Shown here piece after piece: positions 10,294-18,664 of a stretch of DNA of 27,590 nucleotides. The translations under genes and the position numbers were made by a program. The stretch covers positions 1 through 27,590 of the forward strand of contig JWZX01001966.1 in the NCBI GenBank assembly GCA_001275005.1. Direction: 5' to 3'. The notes below the pieces were generated by a model, which made no database searches, was not told the DNA's origin, and worked only from the letters and a program-made list of their open reading frames with translations. This DNA comes from Chrysochromulina tobinii (taxonomy: Eukaryota; Haptophyta; Prymnesiales; Chrysochromulinaceae). The first letter of the stretch is position 1. Each line of letters opens with the position of its first letter.

Positions 10294-12399
10294 TCAGCCA
10301 ACCGCACGCTCGTTGTACTTGAGCATGAGTGCCGCCTGGATGTAATCCCCAAGCGCGGCCCACTGTTGGTCACCGAACATGAATTTCAGAAGTGAGAAGA
10401 CGCGCTCGCACGCAGCCGAGTTTGGCGTGAATGAGAAGACGATGCGCGCCGCAACGGCCCACGCTGGGAACTTGGACTTGTCGGCGAGCGCCCACCATTT
10501 GAGAACCTTAGTGGTGAACTCCTTAACATCCCCGTGGTCCACCACCAAGCTGGCGGAGGAACAGGCGGATAGGTAGAAAGGGAGCTCGGCCTTCATCTTG
10601 TCAATCAGGTCATGCTCGACGAGGGGGTCAATCGTGCGCAGAGCGTCGACATAGTTAGCATCCACGAGGCCGCTGGCGAGCGAGGGGTCAAAGGCGCGGA
10701 GGAGCTTGGTGGCCTCGTGCTGCACCTTCAGGTGGTACGGCGAATCACAGTTGTTGGTCAGGCGGTTCTCGAGGTAGGTAAATCCCCCCTTGAGTTTGGT
10801 GACAAGGGGCTGCCACTGCTCCATCTTGGTCACGTCAAGCACCTGGCGGATCTCAGGCTCCGTGTCGTAGTCCAGCTTGTTGCCGTCGGAAAAGGTGACC
10901 TCCCACACACCAGCATTGGTGGTGGGCAGCTTGGTGATCGTGCCTGTGAAGTACGCGTTCCACGGTGCCTCAAAGTAGTCACGCACAGGGGTGCCGAGGA
11001 TCAGCTTCTTCTTGGCACGCATCAGACCGGCGAGGATGGGTAGCGAGGAGGCATCGTCGCCGAGCGTGCGGCCCTTGTTGCGGATGGCCTCGAGAGCGTC
11101 ATACACGAGGAGGATCTCGAGCCCGTCACCCTCCATCTTGTAGGTGGTGGTGCAGAGGATCTCCATATCCATGGCCGCCGCGAGCTCCAGCTGCAGGGCC
11201 ACTGTCTTGGTCGTGTACACGTGCTTCAGCTGGCGTGTGGTGGCGTCGCCGATGCCCCGCTCGATCAGCGTGTCGATGAACTCGGAGAGGTGGTGAAAGT
11301 ACGTGCCCAGCATCTTCATAACCTCCCAGCGCGACCACCAGCGAATTGTCGAATAGGCTACCATCGCCGTGCCCGTGAGCTGCTTCCAAATTGATTTGGC
11401 TGACTCCGAGTGTGAGATCAGCATGAGCAACGGCGTGAGGAACTCCTCCACAGTGTCGAGGCCCATGTGCTCGCCCGTGTGGTGCAGCGTGTGTGAGACG
11501 CAGAGGAAAGAGGACATGCCGGTGCACAGCGTCTTGAGCGAGCGCCTGGCGACGCCGTTCGTGGAGCAGCTGTCACACCCACCGCAGACCACCTTATCGT
11601 ATGAGATCTGCAGCTGCTTCGCGATGATAATGGAGAGCAACTTGAAGAGGCCAGTGCCGTCCATGTGCTTGGCGACCGTCTTGAAGGCTACGAGGCGCTT
11701 GATGATTGCCGAGAAGTCTGCCGGACAGAAGCGCGTGCAAACGTTCATGGCCTCACCGAGGCGCGTGGTGCCATCAAAGATGATGGCCACAAATTCGTCC
11801 TCGTGCTCCACCCTCAGTTTCGCGAGCTCGCGCTCCTCAATCTTCGGGATGAACATTTTCAAATGTTCGCTACCCGTCAGCGACTTGCCAGCGCGCTCCA
11901 GCAGCGGGCGCAGCCCGTTGATCTTCTCAATCGGAATGCCATTTGCCATGCAGCTCTCCACTGTCCGGTAGCGGTAGAGCAGCAAGTCTGCGTCCAAGGT
12001 GCCATACGCCTCATCCTTGTGCTGTTCAAAGTACTCAGTGAGGTACTCCTTGATCTCTGAGTCCTCGCCGTGCTTGGCCAGCCACTGCTCATGATTGACC
12101 TTGTGTTTCTCGGTCTTGAGGTGGTGGGTGATGGAAGACTTGATGAGCGGCAGCTGCACTTTGCAGCAGCGGCAGAAGAGCTTCCCGACGGAGTTGTAAA
12201 GGCTGCAGCCCGGGAACTCGTTGACACGCATCTGCGCAGTGATCGAAATGGGCTCGGGTGCGGTGCGCTCTGCTGATGCCCGGCCACGCTTGCCTGCTGG
12301 AGGCTTCTGCGCGAGCGCGCGCCCACGCTCAAACCCTGCGAGCTCAGGAGTGTTGCTGTCGCCAAAGGCAGACGGTGACCTCAACGGCGTCGCGGCCAT
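10294..12399 (-). CDS. hAT transposase with BED-type zinc finger
   Basis: This intact 701-residue protein starts at an ATG at 12399. A Cys/His finger lies at about residues 73-100 (FCRCC then HHLKTEKH, fitting C-x2-C and H-x5-H). The RNase H-like core shows a first Asp in FVAIIFDGTT, a second in CDSCSTNG, and the hAT-typical tryptophan motif STIRWWSRW. The C-terminal dimerisation region carries WWALADKSKFPAWAVAARI followed by SAACERVFS, which holds the likely catalytic Glu. A helical insertion lies between the second Asp and the C-terminal block, as in other hAT enzymes. Nothing in the frame is broken. Expression and activity are not shown by the sequence. Confidence 0.93.
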   Translation of the reverse strand: MAATPLRSPSAFGDSNTPELAGFERGRALAQKPPAGKRGRASAERTAPEPISITAQMRVNEFPGCSLYNSVGKLFCRCCKVQLPLIKSSITHHLKTEKHKVNHEQWLAKHGEDSEIKEYLTEYFEQHKDEAYGTLDADLLLYRYRTVESCMANGIPIEKINGLRPLLERAGKSLTGSEHLKMFIPKIEERELAKLRVEHEDEFVAIIFDGTTRLGEAMNVCTRFCPADFSAIIKRLVAFKTVAKHMDGTGLFKLLSIIIAKQLQISYDKVVCGGCDSCSTNGVARRSLKTLCTGMSSFLCVSHTLHHTGEHMGLDTVEEFLTPLLMLISHSESAKSIWKQLTGTAMVAYSTIRWWSRWEVMKMLGTYFHHLSEFIDTLIERGIGDATTRQLKHVYTTKTVALQLELAAAMDMEILCTTTYKMEGDGLEILLVYDALEAIRNKGRTLGDDASSLPILAGLMRAKKKLILGTPVRDYFEAPWNAYFTGTITKLPTTNAGVWEVTFSDGNKLDYDTEPEIRQVLDVTKMEQWQPLVTKLKGGFTYLENRLTNNCDSPYHLKVQHEATKLLRAFDPSLASGLVDANYVDALRTIDPLVEHDLIDKMKAELPFYLSACSSASLVVDHGDVKEFTTKVLKWWALADKSKFPAWAVAARIVFSFTPNSAACERVFSLLKFMFGDQQWAALGDYIQAALMLKYNERAVG

Positions 12400-12589
12400 C
12401 GCCTCGGGCGAGATGAGGGAGCCGATGATGTCGGACGCTAGAAGGGTGCGTTCCCTTACCCGCTACTCCAAGAGACTTGCCGACGCCTTGCTGGCCACTT
12501 TCGTTGACTGAAGGTCAGCAGTGCCTGCTCGAAACCTTGTGGTGCTTGATCAGTGTGCTCGCACGACTCAGCCTCGCCCACTGTGATCG

Positions 12590-12703
12590 ATGTTCGCCTC
12601 TGCGCAGTACAACCACTGGGAAGACGACGACTACAACCGCTACCTAAGCGACCTCTTCTGGGACGACATGTTCGATACGGCACCATGGATGCGCGAGGCG
12701 TGA
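12590..12703 (+). CDS. Short acidic aromatic ORF inside the hAT element (37 aa)
   Basis: An ATG at 12590 opens a 37-codon frame ending at TGA 12701-12703, opposite in direction to the transposase and upstream of its start. An in-frame stop directly precedes it. The peptide is rich in Asp, Trp and Tyr (EDDDYNRYLSDLFWDDMF), which is unlike the surrounding low-complexity noise. It could be a remnant exon captured by the transposon, a tiny second gene, or chance. No family is recognised. Confidence 0.2.
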   Translation: MFASAQYNHWEDDDYNRYLSDLFWDDMFDTAPWMREA

Positions 12704-13006
12704 AGCCTGCCCATCGTGGGCGGCCGAGCCCGCGTGTCGAAGGACACTGAGCGAGCGCGGCGCGGGTGCGGCGGGGCTGGGGACGAGGGTGGGGCCCGAT
12801 GAGCGAGCGCGGCGCACGGCACGCGGGGCGCAGCGCGGCGGGGCTATGGGGGGCTGGGGCTCGGAAGATGGCGAGACAGTTTGAGGTCAGGCACTGTCGA
12901 AGTCCACCTAGTGACCGGGAGCCATACAGACTGTATGCACCTTTTTATGCTGATCCGGTACATGTGTACTGCGTGTGCCTGGGAGGCAAGTGGAGCGGTG
13001 AGTGGC

Positions 13007-13064
13007 AAATTTCGAGAAATTTCGGCGCCTGTGGCGCCGCTGGCAAATTTTTCTCTAAATTTCG
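13007..13064. repeat. Right subterminal AAATTTCG repeats of hAT element
   Basis: AAATTTCG occurs at 13007-13014, 13017-13024 and 13057-13064, just inside the right terminal inverted repeat. The motif appears in the same orientation on the plus strand as at the left end, so it is not part of the terminal inverted repeat itself. It is the probable transposase recognition motif. Confidence 0.75.
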
Positions 13065-13085
13065 CGAAACTCTGGCCTGCCCCAA

Positions 13086-13093
13086 TCCGTGGC
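13086..13093. repeat. Right 8-bp target-site duplication of hAT element
   Basis: TCCGTGGC directly follows the right end of the element and equals 9933-9940. Confidence 0.9.
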
Positions 13094-13442
13094 TCAAGGA
13101 AGTCGACCTGCGAGTGCAATCAGTGACACAGTCTGTGAGATAGGTGAAGACAGCACAGAGGAGATGAGTGTAGAAGGGTCCTGCTTTCGGTATTACGTCG
13201 GCGTCACATCGCAAATACGTGAACGTTGTTGGTTGTACGTGTTCATGCGCCACTTTCGCTCGCATGGGGGGTCTCACGCTTCGATCTTCAGATGTCATTT
13301 CGATCGCGCCGTGTCGGTGGGAAGTGGGTTGGCTCACTCCTCCCCGTTTTCCCCACAGGGGAGTCGGCCCGGCGCGCCGGTCTCACGCTCGGCGGGGGAG
13401 CACCATTCACAATGAGAAAAGAGAGGGGCTGGGGTTGGCACG
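13094..13442. promoter_or_regulatory. Upstream region of the disordered-protein gene
   Basis: This gap separates the hAT insertion from the ATG at 13443. A pyrimidine-rich stretch ending CCCCACAG (about 13343-13360) looks like a possible 3' splice site, so a non-coding first exon is possible. No core promoter element or credible ORF was recognised. The hAT insertion may have placed new sequence close to this promoter. Confidence 0.4.
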
Positions 13443-16400
13443 ATGAAGACCCGCTTAGCTACCGGCTCCCGCGGGTCGACGGTAGCCGCCTCCTCCACCC
13501 GGGATTCTCAGCCGCGTGGCTTGACGGTGCCGTGCGGGTCGCAGTACCTCAACCTCGGCTCGCCCAACTTGCAGCTCGAGCGCAAGCCGCAGCCCAACAA
13601 CGGCCGCATCTCCTCTCCGACGCTCTCGCAAACGTCGACGAGGACCGCAAAGTCATGCTCGACGATCGTCGACGCGACCTCCGCGGTTCCTTCTGCATTT
13701 ATGATCGGTTCCTCCACTTCAGTCAGCCGACGTGCGGCGGCCGTACGCGACAATCCGCTCAAGGCGCTCATCAAGGCCTCCGCGCAGCGCGTCGTCTCGT
13801 GCCACGCGGGCAAGTCATCGGCGCACAGCCTCGTGAGCTCCGTGAGCGCGCCGGCGCTCGCGCGGCACGACGAGCTGATGCTGTCGACGCCACCGCGCCG
13901 CGAGCACCCGCCGCCGGACCAGCGCCTCGACAATGCCTCCACTAAGGGCGACGACGACGGGCCCGAGTCGCCGCTGTGGGTGGCACACGCGCCGTCGGTG
14001 GCGCCGTCCGCATCTTCGTCGCAGCGCGCGCCGGCGCGCAAGAATGTGAGCTGGCAGCCGCCGCCGCCCTCGCTCGCCGAGCGCTCCGCGGCGGACTTTG
14101 AGCGGGTGCAGCGCGAGGGGCGCGAGCGTCTCGAAACAGCTCTCGAGGAGAGGCAGCGGTTGAGGGAATCGGTTTTCGCGCTCTCGCATGCCCATCGGGG
14201 GCTGAGCGACGTCGTCGAGGCGCGCAGCGGGGAGCGGACGGCGCACGCGCCGCCGCCGCTGCAGCTGCCCGCCGTTCCGCGTCCGCTAGCGCAGAGTGAA
14301 TCCGCTCCAGTGATCCTCCGCGGGCGTCGCGGCATGGCGGCGGCGGCACGAGCAGCGGCCAGCGGCAGCACGGCCAGCGGCAGCGGTGCGGCCGGCGGCG
14401 GCGCGGGCGGCGGCATGGCCGGTCGCAGCAGCCTGGGCGGATGCGGTAGCCTCGAGACTCCAAGCTTCGAATCCAACGACGCCACCTTGCATGCAAGTGC
14501 TCGCCACAGCGCGCGCCTCGGCTTCGAATCCAACGACGCCACCTTGCATGCAAGTGCTCGCCACAGCGCGCGCCTCGGCCTCGAATCCAACGACGCCACC
14601 TTGGCAACGTCGTCGGCGCTTCGCTGTTCGCATGGAGCGCCTACGGTGGCGCCGCCCGCGCTGACGCCCGCGCCGCTGGCTCAGCCTCGGCCGTTGCGCC
14701 TCCGCTCGTCGCAGAGCGAGGGAGCTCTCGAGGGAGGGATAGCTTTGCCGCGCGGCCCTCCACCTTGCATGCAAGTGCTCGCCACAGCGCGCGAGGGAGC
14801 TCTCGAGGGAGGGAGAGCAGTGCCGCGCGCCCACTCGGCTGCTGGCCCACGACGGCCCAGCGGCCCACCGCCCGCCCAACCGTCGCGCGGACGAAGTGCG
14901 GGGGCACGCGTGCCCGCCACGGCGCTCGCCCACCTTGGCGCACCCACTCTCAATAACGGCGGCTCCGACGGCCGCGGGCTCGAGTGTGCCCTCAGCCGTA
15001 TGGCCGACTTGGCCAACGCCGCTGCCGACGACGCTCACGACGACGCTTCGTCCATCACCGGCGCTTCTGTCGGCGCCGGATCGTGCCGAACCGACTCCTC
15101 GCTCAACTTTGCCTCTGCGGGTTCGTCTCGATACCACCCCCGCCCCCCCCTCAAGCCGAGCGCCTCGCTCCCCGCCCTCTGCGGCCGTCGAACGCTCTGG
15201 CGGGACGCCTGCGATCGCATCGGCGGCGCCGACGGCGGCGCGCTGCGGCTCTGGACCGCACTGACGCTCAAGGACAAGCACCGTTCCGAGGCGGAGGGGG
15301 CGCGATGGGGGCGGCAGAATCCAGAGGAGGCCGCCGAGATAGTCGGCACGCTCTTCGACACGTTACGTGCGCTTCTCATCCCGGCGGAGCCCATATTAGG
15401 CAAGCCCTCGCAACAGCCCATATTAGGACGCGTGGCTCCTCGCGCCCCGCCACCGCCACCGCCCTCGCAGCAGCCCACGCAGCCGGCGCAGCCCGTGGCG
15501 CCGCCGCTCGTGGAGGCACTCTTCCAACGGCTCGCTCCCTTGATGATCACTAGGGAGGGTGCACGCGAGCTTCTGCTTCCCTTGCTGCGGCTCGCTGCGA
15601 GTCACGCGGGGATGCCGACCGACGACCTCAAGCGGCTCACGATCGAGTATGCCTTCCCTGCGGCTCCGAAGGTGGACGCCTTCGAGTGTCTCCATGGGGA
15701 AGCTGCTCTCGCCGACGCTGCCCTCGCCGGCCTAGCCGCCGCCGCCAACGACGCCACAGCCAACAACGCCGCCGCCCTCGACGCCGCCGCCAACGACGCC
15801 GCCGCTGCGCCCGTCGTGGCCGCTACGTCGCCCGTCGCACTCGGCGGTCGGCCATTCGGCGCCGCCGCCTACGATGGACAATCTGACGTGGAGACGGCGA
15901 GGACGCCGTTGCCGCCCTCGCTCGCGCGTGTGGCCAACGGGAGGGGGACGCGGCCGAAACTGTCCGCACTAGCGGCGGCGATGGCGGCCGCGCAGGGGGA
16001 GGCGGCCTCCCCTGTTGCAGCGCTCACATCCACCCCCGCCTCCGCCGCCTCCGCCTCCTCCGCCTCCTCCGCCGCCATCAGCACCATCAGCGCCGCCGCC
16101 TCCTCCATCAGCGCCGCCAGCAGCACCGCCATCGCCACCTCCTTCACGAGCAGTCGGACGGCCGCCTCGAGCTGTTCCACAGACTATTCCGCGCAAATGT
16201 CTTGGCTGGCGCGCGCTGAGAAGGAAGCTGCCGAAGAAGCCGCTGTGGAGGAGGAACACAGCGCCATATTGGGCGCCGCCTCTCCGGACTCGGCGCCGCG
16301 CCCAGTACGGCGCTTGCATGCACGCCTGCGGGCGGCGCTCGCCTCGTCGCCACTGAGCGCCGCCCTGAGCGCCGCCACCCCCCCTAGCCACGAGTCGCGC

Positions 16401-16880
16401 GAGAGCACAACTGCCGCGAGCAGCTCCACGCCACCGAGCCAAGACAGCTCCACCTCCTTTGACTGCAATCGCCCCACCCGTTACCTCTCGCCGCACCCGC
16501 CGCACCCGCCTCGTCCACCGGCCGATGCACCAGCGCCGGCCCAGCAGGAGCACGCGCCCTTGCGCCCAACACAGCGCCCGGGCAGCGCCGCCCGGCACGC
16601 ATCCGGCCACATCAGCTCCTCGTTGGTGGTGGCGGCGCGGCGCGGACTCGAAGCGTACCACGCGGCCGTGAGCAGTCCCGCTGACAAGGGCTCCGAGCGC
16701 ACCCCGATGCGCCCGGAGCGGCGTCCGCTCGTCAAGGAGGCCTCACCGGCGACCGGCTCGGAGCACAGCACTGAGACGAAGCATCGCTCGCGACTCTCGC
16801 AGATGGCACGCGAGATCGGGGCGGCGGCAAGATCGAATATCTCGGCGCCGAGGATGGATCTCGCCGCGATCTCGCGCTGA
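13443..16880 (+). CDS. Large disordered protein of unknown function (1145 aa)
   Basis: This single open frame has strong GC3 bias. No known domain is recognised. The N-terminal 130 residues are Ser/Thr-rich. A charged helical segment, probably coiled coil, lies at about residues 210-260 (FERVQREGRERLETALEERQ). An Ala/Gly run is followed by three copies of a short inserted DNA element (residues about 340-460). A more ordered region with helical character spans about residues 580-760 (LWRDACDRIGG, EIVGTLFDTLRALL, LFQRLAPLMITREGARELL). Ala/Ser-rich tracts and a basic tail follow. A competing frame is open over the first 500 bases, but its third positions are less GC-rich, so the frame given is preferred. 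The start could lie in an unseen upstream exon. The protein may be a scaffold, but that is a guess. Confidence 0.7.
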   Translation: MKTRLATGSRGSTVAASSTRDSQPRGLTVPCGSQYLNLGSPNLQLERKPQPNNGRISSPTLSQTSTRTAKSCSTIVDATSAVPSAFMIGSSTSVSRRAAAVRDNPLKALIKASAQRVVSCHAGKSSAHSLVSSVSAPALARHDELMLSTPPRREHPPPDQRLDNASTKGDDDGPESPLWVAHAPSVAPSASSSQRAPARKNVSWQPPPPSLAERSAADFERVQREGRERLETALEERQRLRESVFALSHAHRGLSDVVEARSGERTAHAPPPLQLPAVPRPLAQSESAPVILRGRRGMAAAARAAASGSTASGSGAAGGGAGGGMAGRSSLGGCGSLETPSFESNDATLHASARHSARLGFESNDATLHASARHSARLGLESNDATLATSSALRCSHGAPTVAPPALTPAPLAQPRPLRLRSSQSEGALEGGIALPRGPPPCMQVLATAREGALEGGRAVPRAHSAAGPRRPSGPPPAQPSRGRSAGARVPATALAHLGAPTLNNGGSDGRGLECALSRMADLANAAADDAHDDASSITGASVGAGSCRTDSSLNFASAGSSRYHPRPPLKPSASLPALCGRRTLWRDACDRIGGADGGALRLWTALTLKDKHRSEAEGARWGRQNPEEAAEIVGTLFDTLRALLIPAEPILGKPSQQPILGRVAPRAPPPPPPSQQPTQPAQPVAPPLVEALFQRLAPLMITREGARELLLPLLRLAASHAGMPTDDLKRLTIEYAFPAAPKVDAFECLHGEAALADAALAGLAAAANDATANNAAALDAAANDAAAAPVVAATSPVALGGRPFGAAAYDGQSDVETARTPLPPSLARVANGRGTRPKLSALAAAMAAAQGEAASPVAALTSTPASAASASSASSAAISTISAAASSISAASSTAIATSFTSSRTAASSCSTDYSAQMSWLARAEKEAAEEAAVEEEHSAILGAASPDSAPRPVRRLHARLRAALASSPLSAALSAATPPSHESRESTTAASSSTPPSQDSSTSFDCNRPTRYLSPHPPHPPRPPADAPAPAQQEHAPLRPTQRPGSAARHASGHISSSLVVAARRGLEAYHAAVSSPADKGSERTPMRPERRPLVKEASPATGSEHSTETKHRSRLSQMAREIGAAARSNISAPRMDLAAISR
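14466..14601. repeat. 57-bp in-frame tandem repeat carrying the CTTGCATGCAAG insert
   Basis: Two full 57-base units (14466-14522 and 14523-14579) and a partial third encode the 19-residue repeat FESNDATLHASARHSARLG twice, then LESNDATL. Each unit contains the perfect 12-base palindrome CTTGCATGCAAG (14486-14497 and 14543-14554) followed by TGCTCGCCACAGCGCGC. Units are almost identical at DNA level, so the duplication is recent. Confidence 0.95.
14716..14815. repeat. 75-bp offset duplication around a third CTTGCATGCAAG insert
   Basis: GCGAGGGAGCTCTCGAGGGA begins at 14716 and again at 14791. Between the copies lies the same insert seen at 14486 and 14543 (CTTGCATGCAAG at 14764-14775 followed by TGCTCGCCACAGCGCGC). 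Here it is read in a different frame, as CMQVLATA rather than LHASARHSA. The unit is 25 codons long, so the frame is kept. Confidence 0.92.
15389..15427. repeat. 13-bp direct repeat AGCCCATATTAGG
   Basis: AGCCCATATTAGG occurs twice within the disordered-protein gene, separated by about 15 bases (CAAGCCCTCGCAAC). It encodes the echo EPILGKPSQQPILG. It is a smaller case of in-frame local duplication with a spacer. Confidence 0.85.
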
Positions 16881-17692
16881 GTCGACCTCTCAGGGCCCTG
16901 CTTAGAGGCCCGTGCCGTATCGCTGTGGGAGGTCGCGCGGTCCGTGTGCAAGTTAGAGGCCACGTGCGCGGGCTGCCGCAGCGGCGGGCGGGGGCTGATG
17001 GCTGATAATGCCTTATGGGTGATCCAACGACCGCATCAGCACGTCTTGGTGTCGATCACGAGCCCAGGTCACTCATGTCGGATGGAGGATGGAGGCCATG
17101 GAGGTGCAGCGCGTGCCGAGAGCCGAGCTGCTGCACGGCAATTTGCGCGTGTCGTTGTATGGTCCCCGATCGACTGAGTATCAGACCCAGATGGAACAGA
17201 TGGAGAGCTGTCGTCCTCCAACCACGTAGAATCACGTTGGTCGGTGCCACGATGCGGACGGACAGCGGACAGGTGTCCTGAGGTGTGAGCTCGGCTGTGA
17301 GGAGAGAAGTCCAGAAGAACAATTACATATCGTATTATCGACAATCGCGCAAGATTGAAGATACTAGATTAAGAGACGATGCGCGATATCGATTGGATAT
17401 GTATTATGTTACAATGAGACGCCCGAGCAACACAGCGCGTCGGCGATCGTCTGCTATACAATACTGGGTCACACAAATTACGGTGGTCCTCGAGTCAGTG
17501 GGGGATTGGGGATTCGCGCGCTGCACCGCCCCCCGTCGAGGGCCGTTCCGCCGCAACGCGATACGCGAAAGAAAGCGCCCGCCGCGCGCCGGAGAGCCTA
17601 AGCTTCTCTGCACCAATACAAATCATACACGCCACCGGCATCGTGCACTGAGTGCGCGTGCGGCAGCACATCTTCGCTCGCGCTCGCCGTCG
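16881..17692. other. Convergent intergenic region with an AT-richer core
   Basis: The genes on either side point toward each other (plus-strand stop at 16880, minus-strand stop at 17693), so this is shared 3' flanking DNA. About 17310-17430 is distinctly richer in A/T than the rest of the window (for example TACATATCGTATTATCGAC), which fits 3' UTR or terminator sequence. No coding frame with a recognisable domain and no RNA gene was seen. Confidence 0.55.
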
Positions 17693-18061
17693 TCAGCGGC
17701 CCATCGCGCCTGAAAGATAGAGCTTCCTCACAGCCTCATCCTGCGCTGCGAGCAGCCGGTGGATGACCAAGCCACGAAGGCTGGTGCATGTCGCCGAGAG
17801 CGTAAGCTGCGTGCGATGGTCATTGGCGGCGATGACCATCGCCAATAGGTCCTCACCCGTCAAGGTTATGTGGTCTGTGAGGCCAGCCGGCCAGCTGCGC
17901 TGCCACACGGAGGCTTTCGTGCACGCACGGCGCCAGAAGGAGAGCCAACGAATGGCTCGTTCTTGCATGGCGAGCTGGCGCAGTGCGTGCACATCGGGCT
18001 TGGTGTGCGGAACGAGCGGGTAGTTGGCGATCAGCGAGGTCGTGCCGCCGTTGGGCGTCAT
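17693..18061 (-). CDS. Small protein of unknown function, weakly F-box-like
   Basis: The reading frame is open from 18274 to 17693. The first reasonable ATG is at 18061, giving about 122 residues. It starts 214 bases past the stop of the upstream minus-strand gene. The sequence has normal composition, rich in Leu, Trp and Arg, and is not low-complexity. A segment DLLAMVIAANDHRTQLTLSA followed by TCTSLRGLVIHRLL has the hydrophobic spacing of an F-box helix bundle, but conservation is too weak to name it so. It may be a terminal exon of a gene whose 5' part is not recognised. A Leu- and Ala-rich C-terminal helix ends the protein. Confidence 0.45.
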   Translation of the reverse strand: MTPNGGTTSLIANYPLVPHTKPDVHALRQLAMQERAIRWLSFWRRACTKASVWQRSWPAGLTDHITLTGEDLLAMVIAANDHRTQLTLSATCTSLRGLVIHRLLAAQDEAVRKLYLSGAMGR

Positions 18062-18274
18062 GTGTTTTTCGGGGTCCACCCGACGCAGTCCTTCATGTAA
18101 ATCCGTCCAATCCGTTCGTTCGAAAAATCTCCCGGGAGCATGGTGTGAATTGTATGTGAAAGTCGATGTGACCAAACTTCTAGTTAAAGTTTGTGGCGTA
18201 GCCTGAAGGTTGACTGACCGGGGCCGGTGTGGGGCCCTTGATGATGGCCGGCAGGGCGAGAGGGATCTCAGCAC

Positions 18275-18632
18275 TCAGGCCATGGCCGCTTCTAAGAGCA
18301 TCGGGCGCGCGAGCAGCCGGTCTGTGCGGTCGACGGCAAACGGCGGCGGCCTCGCAATGGGCATACTGCCACGATGCTGGTAATAGCGCGCGATGGCCAT
18401 TGCGTCGGCCTCGCGGAGCCCTGTCGGCCACGCATGCACCTCGTCGGGCGGCGTAGCGGCGTGCTGCTTCGCCTTCGAGTCGTCATCGGCATGCTCAAGA
18501 GGATCAGGCGTCGACGGCCGTGCGCGGCTGCCCGGGATCTCCCCGCGATCTCCCCACGATCTGTCGGGCGAGCTGGATGCGAGGGAAGGACTCTCTGGGG
18601 CGGCGGCGGCGGCAGCGGCGGCGGCGGCGGCA

Positions 18633-18664
<32 letters not shown>

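Larger units (their letters stand above)
9941..13085 (-). mobile_element. Complete hAT-superfamily DNA transposon (3145 bp)
   Basis: The left end (9941-9961) reads TTGGGGTGGGCC then AGAGTTTCG. The reverse complement of the right end (13065-13085) reads TTGGGGCAGGCC then AGAGTTTCG, so 19 of 21 bases agree. Both ends are flanked by the 8-bp duplication TCCGTGGC. Inside are one uninterrupted transposase frame (10294-12399, minus) and subterminal copies of AAATTTCG at both ends. All parts needed for mobility appear present, so the copy is probably young and may be autonomous. It sits between the glycosyltransferase-like gene and the gene starting at 13443, about 350 bases upstream of the latter, and interrupts neither. 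Confidence 0.93.

Noticed and set aside
13086-13098. GGCTCAAGG, reminiscent of the end of a dinoflagellate spliced-leader relic
   Set aside because: Only about eight bases match, and the preceding bases (TCCGT) do not fit the leader. The site is explained by the hAT target duplication and its flank.
13508-14599. Long minus-strand open frame (363 codons) under the disordered-protein gene
   Set aside because: It mirrors the GC-rich plus-strand frame, has Arg/Ala/Pro-rich composition and includes the reverse of the coding repeats. The plus frame has better GC3 and a coherent helical segment.
14466-14601. TTCGAATCC words that resemble a tRNA T-loop
   Set aside because: They sit in an in-frame 57-bp coding repeat, and no acceptor stem, D-arm or anticodon arm can be paired around them.
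16261-16317. Inverted CGCCATATTGGGCGCC / CGCGCCCAGTACGGCG pair in the disordered-protein gene
   Set aside because: The arms are imperfect and GC-rich, there are no flanking duplications, and such pairs are expected by chance at this composition.
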